Below are positions 49,078 through 61,760 of a DNA stretch of 64,000 nucleotides, in pieces (position 1 is the stretch's first letter; every line of letters begins with the position of its first letter). The DNA comes from Pelecanus crispus. Its lineage: Eukaryota; Chordata; Aves; Pelecaniformes; Pelecanidae. The DNA lies in the NCBI RefSeq assembly GCF_030463565.1, contig NC_134646.1:42279240-42343239 (forward strand). The letters are read 5' to 3'. A program made the translations under genes and the position numbers. The notes under the pieces are model-generated. The model was not told the DNA's origin. It searched no databases and saw only the letters and a list, made by a program, of their open reading frames with translations.

Positions 49078-49620
49078 TGTTGTGGTTTAGCCCGAGCCAG
49101 CAACTAAGCACCACGCAGCCGCTCACTCACTCCCCCTGCCCCGATGGGATGGGGGAGAGAATCGGAGGAGTAAGAGTGAGAAACACTCCTGGGTTGAGAT
49201 AAGAACAGTTTAATAATTGAAATAAAGTAAAATAGTAATGATAATAATAGTAATATACAAAGCAAGTGATGCACAATGCAATTGCTCACCGCCCGCTGAC
49301 CAATACCCAGACAGTTCCCAAGCAGCGATCGCTGCTCCCCGGCCAACCCCCCCCAGTTTCTATACTGAGCATGACGTCATATGGTATGGAATAGCCCTTT
49401 GGTCAGTTTGGATCAAGTATTCTGGCTGTGCCCCCTCCCAGTTTCTTGTGCACCTGGCAGAGCATGGGAAGCTGGAAAGTCCTTGACTAGCATAAGCAGT
49501 ACTTAGCAACAACTAAACCATCAGCGTGTTATCAACATTCTTCTCATACTGAATCCAGAACACAGCACTATGCCAGCTACTAGGAAGAAAATTAACTCTA
49601 TTCCAGCTGAAATCAGGATA
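49078..49620 (-). mobile_element. Solo LTR of the same endogenous retrovirus family (copy 2, upstream of TMEM192)
   Basis: It is colinear with the copy in TMEM192 intron 1 over its whole length, from TGTTGTGGTTTAGCCCG to ATCAGGATA. A perfect 5-base direct repeat ACCAC flanks it (49073-49077 and 49621-49625), so it is an independent insertion. It keeps a full palindromic CRE TGACGTCA at 49372-49379. Its TATA region reads TATAGAAA on the minus strand (plus 49357-49364), a damaged form of TATATAAA. Sense orientation is minus, pointing at TMEM192 1.05 kb away. It is about 25 bases shorter than copy 1 because the AT-rich repeat part is smaller. Confidence 0.9.
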
Positions 49621-50059
49621 ACCACTTTAGTTATTCTTTGGTAACCTTTGTTAGCTTATCTGACCTTTTTCAGCTATATCCTTTCTGAAATGGGAATGAT
49701 AGGAATGACACAGTGTTCAAGAGTGTGCATAGTATGAGATTACGAAGCAGCATATTTATTATCTGTTGTGCACTCTGTTCATCTGCTAATGTTTCTTAAC
49801 ATACTGTGCTTTATGAGACCATCCCTGAGTCTTGAGCTGATGTTAGTAGGGACACTGAAGAGGATCAAAGCTGTAACAGGGGCTTGAAAGGCAGCGAGAT
49901 AGGGTCATCTCCAGGTTGGAATTGTACTTCCTTTACTGTTTAAGAGAAGCCAGGGCTGTCACCCTGAACAGCTGGCTTAAGAGTGCATAACTGCCAAGGG
50001 GGAAAATCTGCTTTTGAGGTATGGGCTTCTTCAGGCTGTCCCAAGTTTTTAATCTGTTT

Positions 50060-50680
50060 CATAGAATCATAGAATGCTTTGAGTTGGAAGGGACCCTTAG
50101 AGATCATCTAGCCCACCCCCCCTGCAGTGAGCAGGGACAGCTTTAACTAGATCAGGTTGCTCAGAGCCCCAGCCAACCTGACCTGGAATGTTGCCAGGGA
50201 TGGGGCTTCTACCACCTCTCTGGGCAACCTGTGCCAGTGCTTGACCACCCTCATTGTAAAAAATTTCTTTCTTATATCTAGTCTAAATCTATCCTCCTTT
50301 AGTTTAAATCCATTACTCCTTGTCCTGTCACAACAGGCCTTGCTAAAACGATTCTCCCCATCTTTCCTGTAGGCCCCCTTTAAGTACTGAAAGGTCGCAA
50401 TAAGGTCTTCTCGCACCCTGCTCTTCTCCAGGCTGAACAACCCCAGCTGTTTCAGCCTGGCCTCATAGGAGAGGTGTTCCAGCCCTCGGATCATTTTGGT
50501 GGCCCTCCTCTGGACCCGCTCCAACAGCTCCATGTCCTTCTTGTGCTGAGGGCCCCAGAGCTGGACGCAGCACTCCAGGTGGGGTCTCACCAGAGCAGAG
50601 TAGAGGGGCAGAATCACCTCCCTCGACCTGCTGGCCACGCTTCTTGTGATGCAGCCCAGGATACGGTTGGCTTTCTGGGT
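50060..50680 (-). mobile_element. CR1 LINE, 5'-truncated, with open reverse-transcriptase end
   Basis: The plus-strand left edge ATAGAATCATAGAATGCTTT is the reverse complement of the CR1 3' tail. On the minus strand an open frame runs from about 50680 to the stop just before 50147. It contains the CR1 ORF2 C-terminal signature words [48 protein letters not shown] and [15 protein letters not shown]. There is no stop or frameshift over about 175 codons, so this copy is relatively young. The rest of the element (5' part, endonuclease, polymerase core) is missing. Confidence 0.95.
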
Positions 50681-50689
50681 TTTTTCTGG

Positions 50690-53600
50690 CTGTTTCTGTG
50701 ACTTCTCTTGGGTATCTTTTTGTAGAAAAATACCCAGCTGAAACCTCCACCCCAAGCATTTACATTTGTAACTTGCATCCGTTTGTTGTTTTACATAGAT
50801 ACATATATTTAATGAGCTGGGCAACTACCTTAAATGAAAAACAAGCCTTAAACTTGCTGGTTTCAGCAAGACTAAGTCCAGCTCCTGTGATCAGAGCCTG
50901 CTCAGTTCCACTTTCTCAGCCCAAATGTTCTTTTTTCCTCTTCCTTGTTGTGCTTCCTCTTTTTTCCTTCCTCACAAGAACATAAATCCTACTAACCACC
51001 AGCCAGAGGACAAAGTTTTTCTGTGACAGTGAAGTGAGGCCACAAATCACTGGTTGCTGTTCAAGTATTCGGTGTTACTTTTGTAAGGTGTTCTGCCTTG
51101 TCAAGTAGTTCGCTTGGCAGGTGTGGTCTACATTTACACAGATCTAATAAGCATAAAAGATCAGGGTGGTTCAATAAACCAGTCTGAAACTTGATTGTGC
51201 AATTTTTACGAGGATGCTGTGTGACTGCCAGAACTTCCAATTTCTTTGTATGTTCTTTGTATAAACTATACAACTTACCTGCGCAGTGCTTTTGTCTGAG
51301 CTTTTGCTCAGCTTGAAAAGCATGAAGTCTTTACCTTTTGTTTGTTTTGCAAGGAGCAACAATGTCTGTTCTGGTTAACACGTCTGTTCTGGAATAACCA
51401 GAAATGCTAGTGTGCAGTGTATTGTACCTAGTCACATAGCGAAGAAGCTAATAACAGTGCCAGTTAATGACAATGGCTAGAATTTTTTTTTTTTTTACTA
51501 GAAATACATTTATATTGATTAAAAAGACTTTATAGCAGTTTATTTTTAAAAGAATTAAAATAGCATTAAACTTTTTGAAGAAACAAAAAAAAAAACCCCA
51601 ACACACAAAAAAAAGTCTTTTACAAAAAATAGTCACATATCTCGTATTGCTTAGCTGCTATCGCTTTCATTTATGACCAAATAAAATACTGAACTGCACA
51701 TTTATTCCTCTTACTTCCCCACATTTTGTTCGCTTGCTTACGTGCATGATTAGGAATGCACCCATGGTTTTGTCCTTTTATCTGGGGGGTTTGGATTCTG
51801 AATTTGGCAAGGATGATATTTGAGGGGAAACAGTAGGGGGCAAAGAGAGATAATGAAAAAAATTGAAGTGATTTAGAACAGTTGTTCAAAGACTTAGGAA
51901 TGAAGAAGCCTAAAATCAGGGATTTGATTCATCACTTGGATACCCAAGCTCAAGCAACTACATCTTTTATTAGCATAACAATTTCAGTTGTGGAAGTACT
52001 CCTCCTCCTGGGGCCAGTCTCCATAAAATACAATAGGTTAGCTATAATCTTGCTTTTAGCCTGTTTATTTGGATGTCCAATAGAGTCAGGTGAGAAACAC
52101 ATACTTCGTATACATTGTATCAGCAGCATACTATTTAAAAAGCGGACATAGTTGCTGCTAAGTAGTTGCCATTTCTCTGTGCTTGTTCAGAGATAATTTT
52201 CTAACTATCTCTGCTTGTTCAGAGATTTAGAAATTTGGTCTAATGTATAATCCATTACTGCAAACTGCTGTATACTTACAAAACACCTCTATTCAATGGC
52301 TTGCATACATATATATGGTGTGCATGATACATGCCATTAGACAAGTGTTTGAGATAGAATCAAATAAATGAATTCTTCTAAGTATAATTTTAGAATCCTG
52401 AAGTCCCAGGAAGTTTACATTTATCAGCACTCATTTGAATATGTATAATTTTATATATAATTGTAAGTATTGTTTCTACTGAATGGAAAACGAAGTGTTT
52501 TCAACAGGTTACTGAGGAGCACAGTTGGGGAAAAATGACAAGTTTGAAGTGCATAAATATTTACTGTACGCAACACCAGTTAGTATTTTTAGAAATACGT
52601 GACTGTCAGTTTCAACTGGTTTACCTAAAATATGTTTATAATCTTTGTAGTAGTAGTCTACTCTTGTTCTTAGTAGATCACCAAATCTGTGGTTTGGTTT
52701 CGATATATTGTTTTAATTATTAGATTCACAGGTAATTTTTATAGCAAGAGGTTTTAATGATGTAAGTAAAGCTTTAATGAAGTCAGACTCTCTTCTGCTC
52801 AATCCCTGTTCCATCTTCTGGCAAATTTTGCAGACACTGCCATTTCAGTGCATGAGACTTGAAAGTCTGCTCCTGAGGGCTGATCCTGTGCTGGGGAGTC
52901 TCAACCAGATTAAGATAAGGCCTGCTCTTAAATTACTTCCCCTGCAACTCTATCAGTAACAATGAAGCTATCTGGTAAGGGTACGGTAAAAACATGGGGT
53001 ATGGTGCAACAATGTCATGCTCTGATGTCCTTAGCTGCCAGCCGCCCTTAAGGAAAGCTAACACAGATTAGATACCCAATATTAAATCCCATACTTAGGC
53101 ATAACCTTTTCCACATCGGTAATAATTACAATATTTGGGGACTAACTTTCACAACTGTATTCTCACAAAAAGGCCTAATATCTACTTTTCTTCCTTTCAG
53201 TTTTATTTAAAATTTGGCATGAATGGAAACAGGATTGGGCTCACAACCTTTTTCACATTCAACTATAAGATGTAATTATTATTACTGTTTCTTATTCATA
53301 TTGCAGGTACAATTAGTACTTAAACTGTATTCAGCTCTGTGTAAAGAATACAGTCTCTGCTCTGAGAATATGGGGTTGTGACAGATCGCAGCATGACTAA
53401 AAATACAAATGGGAAGTGAAAAGGTAAAAATAACAGTAAAGAATTTTATTTGCATGAATTGGTCGTAATAGTCCTGACAGTCATACTGCAGTAAGCGCAG
53501 TCTATATTCTAGCCTCAAATTACAGACACTTCACAGGTACTTGTTTTATTTCAAGCTTCTGTAAGTTTTTAAAATCCTGTGGAGATTAAAAAACAGTTCA

Positions 53601-56600
53601 CTGCTGAATACATTTAAAATAAAGGAACATTTCTCTCCATGTATAGTTTCAGATTTTCACATCATGCAAGTGTAAGCTTTTTCTGGTGAACAGCATGGGG
53701 CTGTTTATACACGGTAATCATGTAATCAAAACCTGCCACTTGCTATGAAGCTTTGGCTTTATAAATAAAATGCCCATTAAAAATTATGCAGCCTTTAAAT
53801 GCAAGCTATTGAAAAGAGAAGAGCATAACATTGGTATTAATAAAAACTCCTTCAGTCTTTCACCAATTAATATACAAATTTGAATGCTGGAGGCTTAGTG
53901 TGGCCATTGGTTAATTCAGCTAATCTCTATTAGTACAAATCACTTAGCAAAATGTCCTATGTGTCCATAACAAAGTCCAGAGATAGGATTGATAAAAACA
54001 GGTAGATAAAAGTTAATACATCTCTAGAGAGAGAATTTGGGCTGCTTAATGCAGATGAGATAATGGATGTAATGTAACAGTGCATGGAAAAATTGTGAAC
54101 AACAGAATGGGCACTCTTGCTTGCTTTTTTAATTCTACTGAATTTCCAGCTATATTCAAAAGCAAATAAACTGAGGTAAAAAAAGGGATACAACTCTTGA
54201 TTTCAGATTTATTTTTAGAAATATAGACTAGAAGTATAAATCAAACTGTGACACAGAGTATCCCAATATGTCTTATTTACTTTGCTCTGAAGATGAGTTT
54301 GATAGTTTTAAATGGTTTAGGGTTTAAGCAAATGCCTAATTTGCAGAGCGAAAAGTTTTCCCTCTGCAGAGTAATTTTTAACTATGGATTTTATCACTTT
54401 CTTCTGATTTTTCAAAATCACATTTCTCTTTATATTCTATAAAGCTGTCATAATATGACAAACATTTACTTGAACTATATAAAGGGAAATGCAGAGCTGT
54501 TTCTGAAAATATTTGGGTTTAGATTATATACCATCTAGGGTGATTTTCAGTGAAAAACAGGAATATTTGAGATAATTTGCCTCAAGAAAGCTACTGATAA
54601 AATTAAAATAAAGACAGAGGATGAAATTTTAAGGAAAAATTAGCAGGTTTTTCCCCCACAGTTCTTCTTCCATTTTCTGAGTATTTTGTCCGATAATGAT
54701 AAAATGAACATGTCAAGAACTAGCTTGCATAAACTAACTTTTTAGGCTGTATGGTTAAATATTAGCATTCTGACAAGGTAGTCTTTGATACCTATTTTTT
54801 CCCTGGTATATTAGTCCAGATCACAATGTTCTCCTTTGCATAGAAAAATTGGCAAGAGACTTTCCCTGATGCCAGTGAAAATTGTACTCCAGGAACACCA
54901 TAATAAACTACTCATTGTACGAGCATCTGCTTGTACCAGAGTTATTGGAATAAATCTTTTCATACTTTTATCTTTGACTTAAATTTCCCCTTATTTTTTT
55001 TTATTTAACAGGAGTCCAGTTTTACTAGACATTCTGCATAGTTAAGCGTACTGATCCTGAGCTCTTTTCTTAATCTTTACAATGAGTTTGCAATACCTCC
55101 TAGTCTTTCTTACACACACACAAAAAAAGATTATTCCAAACAAGGATTTATTAAATGTCTTGAATAGCAGCATGATATGCTTTTCACTTTCTATGAACAA
55201 CCTGTCAGTGCAGAATTATCTGCAGTAACTACACCTATGTGATTGTTATTGTTATGACTCCCTGAATATAATCTTTTAATATTTTAATGTCTTTGATTTC
55301 ATTGCCTTTTTGACAACAAAAGAATTTGTACAATGTGCGCACTATATCCCACTTGCTCTTTCCCAGTCTACAGCATTTTTCATTTTCACTGAATGCCCCA
55401 AGTGCTGTAGACTCCACAAATACTGTTCCTCCAGTCTTACTTATATGCATATGAAAAAATTTATATTCAGATTGATTCTTTCAGCATACTGTGTCACTTT
55501 TCACAGTGTAAATTGCTCCCAGTTACTGTTCGTAGGTAAGTTCACTATATGCATGACTACATGCAAATTGGTGAGTTTACCTATTCTTTTGCTATAGGCC
55601 AATCACAGATACCAAGAACTATGGAAGTTCATAGAATTTCTCTGTAGAGTTGTGCATCCAGTAAGCACTAGATGGCAGTATATCAATTGGGTAAATGTAA
55701 TGTTAATTAGCTGTAAAAAATAATTTTTCTGCTCAAAAAGCTGTGTAACAGTTGATTGAATTGGTTAGGACGATCTTATAATATTGCTGTTAGAGTGGAG
55801 AATAATTACAATGGGGCAGAAGTACACTGACTTTGATGGACTTGCACTGATAGGTATAGTACTATACCTTCCAGTTATTATCTATGAAGAAAACTACTTT
55901 TGTTTCATTTTTCAAGAAAATAACGTTTTGACAAGTTAAACGAGTATGACTGAATGTAAGAACAATCTACACTCTCTTAAAGTAAAATGATCAGGAAAAA
56001 ACACCAATGACCGGCTGCCCTAACAGTCCTGCTTATTCGCATGGTATATCCCTTGTTAAAACTGGATCTTGTAAATATTTTTTTTTCTTTTTCTTTTTTT
56101 CTGGTGTAGACTGTACACAAAAACTGTGCAGACCTTATTTCAGTAAGGTATCACTCTGTGTTGAAGGATAGAGCTCCACCATTAGCTTTGGCTGCAGCTG
56201 ATTGGGATGGTCCGGCTTTCCCCAAGAAATCCCTGCTGTGGGTTTCTGCGGCTACCTTTGCATCATGTCTAAGTCATCACATGGCTACAAGTTGAAATCT
56301 AATAATTTTTTATGGGTTTTCTGCTGGTTGAGTGAATGGAACCCACTCAGTATAGAGACCCGATTGCCTTATCCAGTGCTCAGGAAGCCACACAAGTCTG
56401 AAAAGTGGGAGCTGGGCCACCTCTTCCACAGTCATCTCAAGGATACACCATACATGAAATCCAAACCTTTGCAGCACTGGGCCTTGGATCTGCTCATCAA
56501 GATCTCTACTTTGCTTCTTAGTAATTTGCAGTACTAATATGAATTAAAGCCATGACCTACACCTGCTTCCATTCGTAATGCTTGCTTGAACTAGGCCTTC

Positions 56601-59600
56601 CTTTTCCCGTGCCACTAAAATGAACTTGTAATCTACGGGAACACTGCACTGTTTGGCACTGACCAGAAGGATCTGACTTCTCCATTGAGTAGAACTCAGA
56701 AACTTCATACTATTTGCTTTTTATTTGGCTCTCCTTTTGCAAGGCTAGGATTGGACTATTTAAAGCCTGTTTACTAGACTGTGTGCCATATCAAGTCTTT
56801 TTGGAAATTACACCGTGTCTGGTTTTGAACACTGAAAAGCCAGTTTTTAGTTACTAATTTTCATCATCATATAAGGTCCATGAACTTTACAGAATAAATC
56901 TTACTGTTCACCTGTTTTCATTAAGTATGTATCATTCTTAGTGCTCCAGCAATGTTTACACAGAAGAATAGTGCTAGAAAAGACTAAATATTTTTATCCA
57001 TGCTTAATTGTATTTAACTGATTTTGGTCACAGTACAATTTATTTTTTGATAGCAGCTGCTTTGCTATTCCTTATTTCACATTCCCAACTTACATGTCTT
57101 TTTCTTTCTGCCTACTCTCCAGTACATATTCCTCTGCAGTCTGGTCCCTTTCTCAGTCTGCTGCATGCACTTTCTTGCTTTTCCTTTTCACGTTACTTTT
57201 CAATATAATTCTTCTCAACTGCATTCATGTCCTTAGCTCAATGGTTCTCTGAAACTTTAAATATTCCATTATTCAGGGGGGACAAAAAAAATAGTGTCTT
57301 ACACTAGAGTAAGGTCTTTTAAGATTAGTCAATGCTGGATTAATGCTGATATTAGACAAAAGAATGCAGTAATAGCTAATGTCTGTGTTCACCTCAAGTC
57401 CTGTCATGAATTCCACATAGATCCTTGTGGACCTATTTAGCTGCAGGGGTCTTGGTTGTACAAATGTTTGTTGCTAGTGGGTAATGTTACTGGGGGTGAA
57501 ATGCACAGGGGAGAAAATAAAGGGATGAGTGCCCTGAATTATTTTCATCTTATTTTTACATAAATTTCAGAAATAAATCACCCACAACTAAATTCAGTAA
57601 GATACAAATATAATGGATAACTGATAACAAAGTGAGGAAGGACCTTGTTTTTCTGTTTGAAGCAATAGCAATGAGAGGTACTTAAGTCTTCAATTCTAGC
57701 TCCTTCCTTTCTTCTTCCTTTTTCATGAAAAGAATCCCAGCCTTCTTATAAGCATTCTGCCTGAATCATTAAGAAACTGTTACTTACAATATCTTAAACA
57801 AGAGTAAATGCTTTTATAAATGTGGTTTTTGACCTTTATGGAGAGGTCTTCCTAACCTGTGTTTGTCAATTAAAAATACTGGTAAGAGCTTATTTCAGTG
57901 TTCTCTGTGGCTAAACCTAATACAGATTTCTTCTAACATGACCACGTCAGCATGGTGCGTGATGCCTTAAAGATGCTTATAAAACACCCTGTATGCATGC
58001 AGTTACATTCACTTTTACCAGGATTGCTTATTCCATTTGTAGCACTGTGTAACTTGTGGAACTGTCTTGCTAGAAAGCAGAGTTTTGCTGGTGTAGCTTC
58101 ATTGTCAGGGCATGTACTTCACTGACGTATAGTATCAGGATTTCTATATCAGTAAAGTACTTCCAGTGTCAATATATCCGAAGAACTGTGCAATCATTAG
58201 TAAGCATTGGCAGCATTCATTTGGACCTCTCTAAAACAAATGGGAAAGGACCAGGAGTTGTTACAGGGGCAGTCCTAAACATGATAGGGAACTTCCTCAG
58301 TAAATGCAGTGATTTGAATTGCTGAAGCATAAACAAAAATGGCAGCTGTTTTATTATAGTTGAGAAATGTAGCCTATTTCCTTTCAAAACTACATGTATA
58401 CACCCACACACATATATAAATAATTTTTTTCTCTAAAAGTTCTTTTCTAAGAAGAGGTATTGGATCAAGCAGAATCCCATAAAAATCCAAACATTGTATT
58501 TAAAGGATGTGTTTTCTCATGGTTAGATATGTGTTGTTTTGCCATAACCACATAATGTATTTTGGATGCAGTCATTTTCGTTTCAGCTGTTTGTGATTCC
58601 TTTCAGGATTACTGAAGTACAAAGACATAACTTTAGAAAAAAGATAGAACCCTGCCCTATTTGTGTTTCTTTTTGATGTTCTGCATCAAAGAAGTTACTT
58701 CAACTAACGTTAAACATTTGGCTCAAAAGCCAAAACAGCACTGCAAGAAAACGAGAGAAGTCACAGGTTGGAAATGCCTAGTGTTCATTTAAGAATGAAC
58801 GTTATCAAACAGTTCTGCCATGTTAACAAGGGGCAGAATCTGCAGCTGCCTATGTGCTTGCAGGATCTATATGCGAGTAGTGTACAGAAACCCTCATCAG
58901 CTTCCGGACAAGTTTACAATGACTTCATAGTCTAATGTGGACCCTTAAACACAGCGCGGTCTGTTACTAGTAGGATTCCCTTCGGTCTTGTGGACCAGTA
59001 AAAGCTTGGATCCTTTCTTACAAAGTAACAAGTACAGGAGTTTACTCTAGGGTACAGAAACCTGGAAGTACAATGTGGCAGTCATCAGCCACTCTCTGAT
59101 ATACGCAGGCCAGACCTGCTTATGAACTCAGAACTCGCTGTCGCTATGACACATGGAGACGGCTGAATTTTAAACCTCCATTTCAGAGCGCATTATTGCT
59201 AGCTGGCCCCCCTTCGGAGCAGACTGCCCTGCGAGCAAGTTTTGTTGTGTCATTCAAATCTTTAACAAGTAGCTTGTCTTCTCCAATATAACCCAGAGGC
59301 AAATCTAGTTGTCTCTCTCGAAGTGACAAATTCAGCAGTTACGAAGCACAGACTTTGTAAAAACAGGCACTGACAATTGCAATTATTTAATTTAGAAAAA
59401 GCTCCAGTGGAAACCCATTGAAAAAAATTTTGAAGTGTTCCCAGATCAAACATCACAGTGTAATGAAAGAGGATTGGTAAACTGAGAAAACTAAAATGGC
59501 ATTTTCCAAGTGAGGAATATTATTAGAGATTAGAAAACATGAGATAATAAAGTAAAATACATTTAATTTTAAGAACCTGTGATTTTATTAGAAACATCGG

Positions 59601-60200
59601 TGAAGGCTTTATGTATGCATCTATGATGTTCTTCACCCAAAATGCACCTGCCATTTTCTGTTTTGCCTTCTACTTGAAATGTGCTGTCCTCAAACTCTTC
59701 TCACTCTTAGAAAAATAGTGTTGCTCAGTTAGTGAGAGATTAATTAGTTTTACTTTGTCAATATCAAACCTCTTACTCCAGTGAAGACACGTTTTATTTT
59801 TACAGACACTATCAGACTTAAATACCTGAATTGTGTTCATCTTGTTACACACATCTTCCACTACACAATCTTCTAAGATTTAGAAGTAACTTACAGAGGT
59901 TTAAGTACAGTAAATTCTTCTCAAATACCCCATGTCGGAAGTCGCCAAACGTAGTATTCTTCATTACTGTTTGAATTAGTGTCACTTAGAGACAGGTGTT
60001 TGAAATAGATCCCTGTCCTGTTCATGTTTCTTTTTACTGTTCTGCGTCACATTAAAACACAACTCAAGTACTTAATGCTAAATGTCAGCGACGCGATTGT
60101 ATGACTAAAGGCAGGAGGGCAGCTGCTTCAAGCGGCACAGTCGCTGGACAGTTCTGCTGGACCGGATCAAATAAAGGCAGGCGAGATACAGGTGGTCACA
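50690..60200. other. Intergenic region between the TMEM192 side and KLHL2
   Basis: AT-rich sequence with no exon I can support. Small features are a short direct repeat of the word CTTGTTCAGAGAT near 52177-52216, and an A/C-rich tract at about 51582-51615. A pair of similar 40-base segments lies at about 58650 and 60010. A 111-codon frame at 56202-56537 is unrecognised and probably chance. The more CpG-containing stretch at 58.9-59.25 kb has no assigned function. Confidence 0.5.
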
Positions 60201-60429
60201 GCGAACCCGAGCACCTGCGTTCAACTGCAGCACCCCTCTTCGCCCCAATGCACTTTTGGGGTCTGCTTCGGCCCCCGCTTGAGCTGCAGCCACCCGCGCG
60301 AGCTGGTGTCGGGCCAGCTCCTTGGGACGAAGCTGCAGACGCCCCTCCACGGCGTGCAGACGGGGGTGGGTCTTCTCACCTGTGAGCACTTCTGATTTTT
60401 TTTTCCTTATGAAGAGTCCTGGCTCCGGG

Positions 60430-61760
60430 GCCTAGAGCACCCCCGCCACCGCACGCGAGCGCCCCAGGCCACGCTGCCCGAGCTGGGCGCTCTGTGGGAC
60501 CCGTCCCCGTGTCGGACACCTCGGGGTGCAGCTCTCCCGCCCCGCCCTCAGCCGCCGCCCCCTTGGCAGGTGGGAGACGCGCACTGGGGTGTCCCAGGCC
60601 CGCGAAGGGCGTCGGACCCAGGCTCACCCCCCTTGAGGGAGACGCTCCTTCCAGCACAGGGGCACAGCACCGACTCGCCCGCCTCTGCCTAAGGGCCGGG
60701 GGCTGCCCCGCCGAGAGGCAGCCGCCCGCCCCGCAGCCCCGAGGGCGCGCAGCGCAGCGCAGCGCACCGCCCGGGCGGGAGGCTCCGGCGTGGGGCAGCC
60801 GCTGCCCACCGCGGGCACCGGGGCCGCCCGAGGGGCGACGGCCCCTCCGCCCCTCACGGCAGCCGCCGCCTCGCGGGGCCGGGCCGGGGCGGGCCGCGCG
60901 CCCCCCGCCGCCCCCCGCCGCCGCGCCTGCGCGCAGCGGCCCCGCCGCCGCCAACGCCCTCCCGCGGGCGGGAACCCGGAAGTGGGCAGCGCCGGCGGCT
61001 CCCGGCGGGCTGGCGGGCAGCGGGGGCTCCGCCGGGCGGGCGCAGCCGGCACCCCGCGGCGGGGGCAGCGGCGGCTGGCATGGTGCTGGCGGCAGCGCGC
61101 CGCGCCCGCGTTGCACGGAGGGAGCCCGAGCGGAGCCGCGATGGAGATGCTGCTGCCGCCCGTGTGAGTGCGGCGGCGGGGCGGGAGGGGAGGCTGACGG
61201 GGTTCCCGCAGCCCGCCGGGGCGGCGGTGGGGAGCGCGGCCGCCCTGCCGTGGGCCGGGGGCGCGGGGCCGGGCCCAGCCGCAGAGGCGCGGAGCTGAGC
61301 TGCCGCCGCGCTCCGCAGCCCGCCCGGCCCGTGGCGCGGCCGGCCCGCCCCGGCCCCTCGGCAGCGGGCGGGGAGCGGTGCCCGCGGGGAGCCCCTGCCC
61401 CGGCGCGGGGGGACCCGGGCCCGGACCCGGCCGCGGCGGCGCCGGGCAGCGCTGGCGGGAGGCCGGCGGCGGAGCCCGTGAGCGACGGCCGGGGGCGGCA
61501 GCCGGTGCCTGGCGGGCCGGGGCTCCCAGGGCCAGGGCGGCCGGCCGGTGGCTTGAGGTGCCCCGTCGTGCCCGCTGCGGTGCCGCGTCGGCGGGGCGGG
61601 CAGGGGCCGGGGCCGGGGCGGGCAGGGGCCGGCGGGCAGGCTGGGCCGCGGGGGAGCGGGCGCGGGGCTCCCCGCGGGCGGGCAGGGGCTGCAGGCACCC
61701 CGGGCTGCCGGCACCCCCTCCCCGCCGCCCTCCCCTGGGCCTGCCAGCGTGCGGGAACGG
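60430..61760 (+). promoter_or_regulatory. KLHL2: KLHL2 CpG island and promoter
   Basis: This is the longest and most GC-dense island of the window, with a shore from about 60.2 kb. An ETS/GABP site CCGGAAGTG lies at 60976-60984, about 160 bases before the ATG. An NRF1-like GCGCCTGCGC lies at 60923-60932. No TATA box is present. Very long open frames on both strands here are a by-product of GC content and are not genes. Confidence 0.8.
61141..61163 (+). CDS. KLHL2: KLHL2 (Mayven) coding exon 1, gene continues beyond window
   Basis: ATG at 61141 opens MEMLLPP followed by GT, then the donor GTGAGT at 61164, phase 2. Human KLHL2 begins METPPLPPA, so the short proline-leucine N-terminus and its place after the promoter agree. 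KLHL2 is a BTB-BACK-Kelch protein that acts as substrate adaptor of the CUL3 ubiquitin ligase and binds actin. None of its domains lies in this window, and exon 2 was not found before 64000. The identification rests on synteny (next to TMEM192, divergent, plus strand), the N-terminal pattern and the CpG-island promoter. An alternative first exon elsewhere cannot be excluded. Confidence 0.75.

Noticed and set aside
44920-49620. A single provirus bounded by the two LTRs.
   Set aside because: The interval contains TMEM192 exon 1 and its CpG island, no retroviral genes, and the flanking duplications differ.
53060-53080. GATTAGATACCC resembles a conserved mitochondrial 12S rRNA word, suggesting a NUMT.
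   Set aside because: Only about 12 bases match; the flanks do not follow 12S rRNA.
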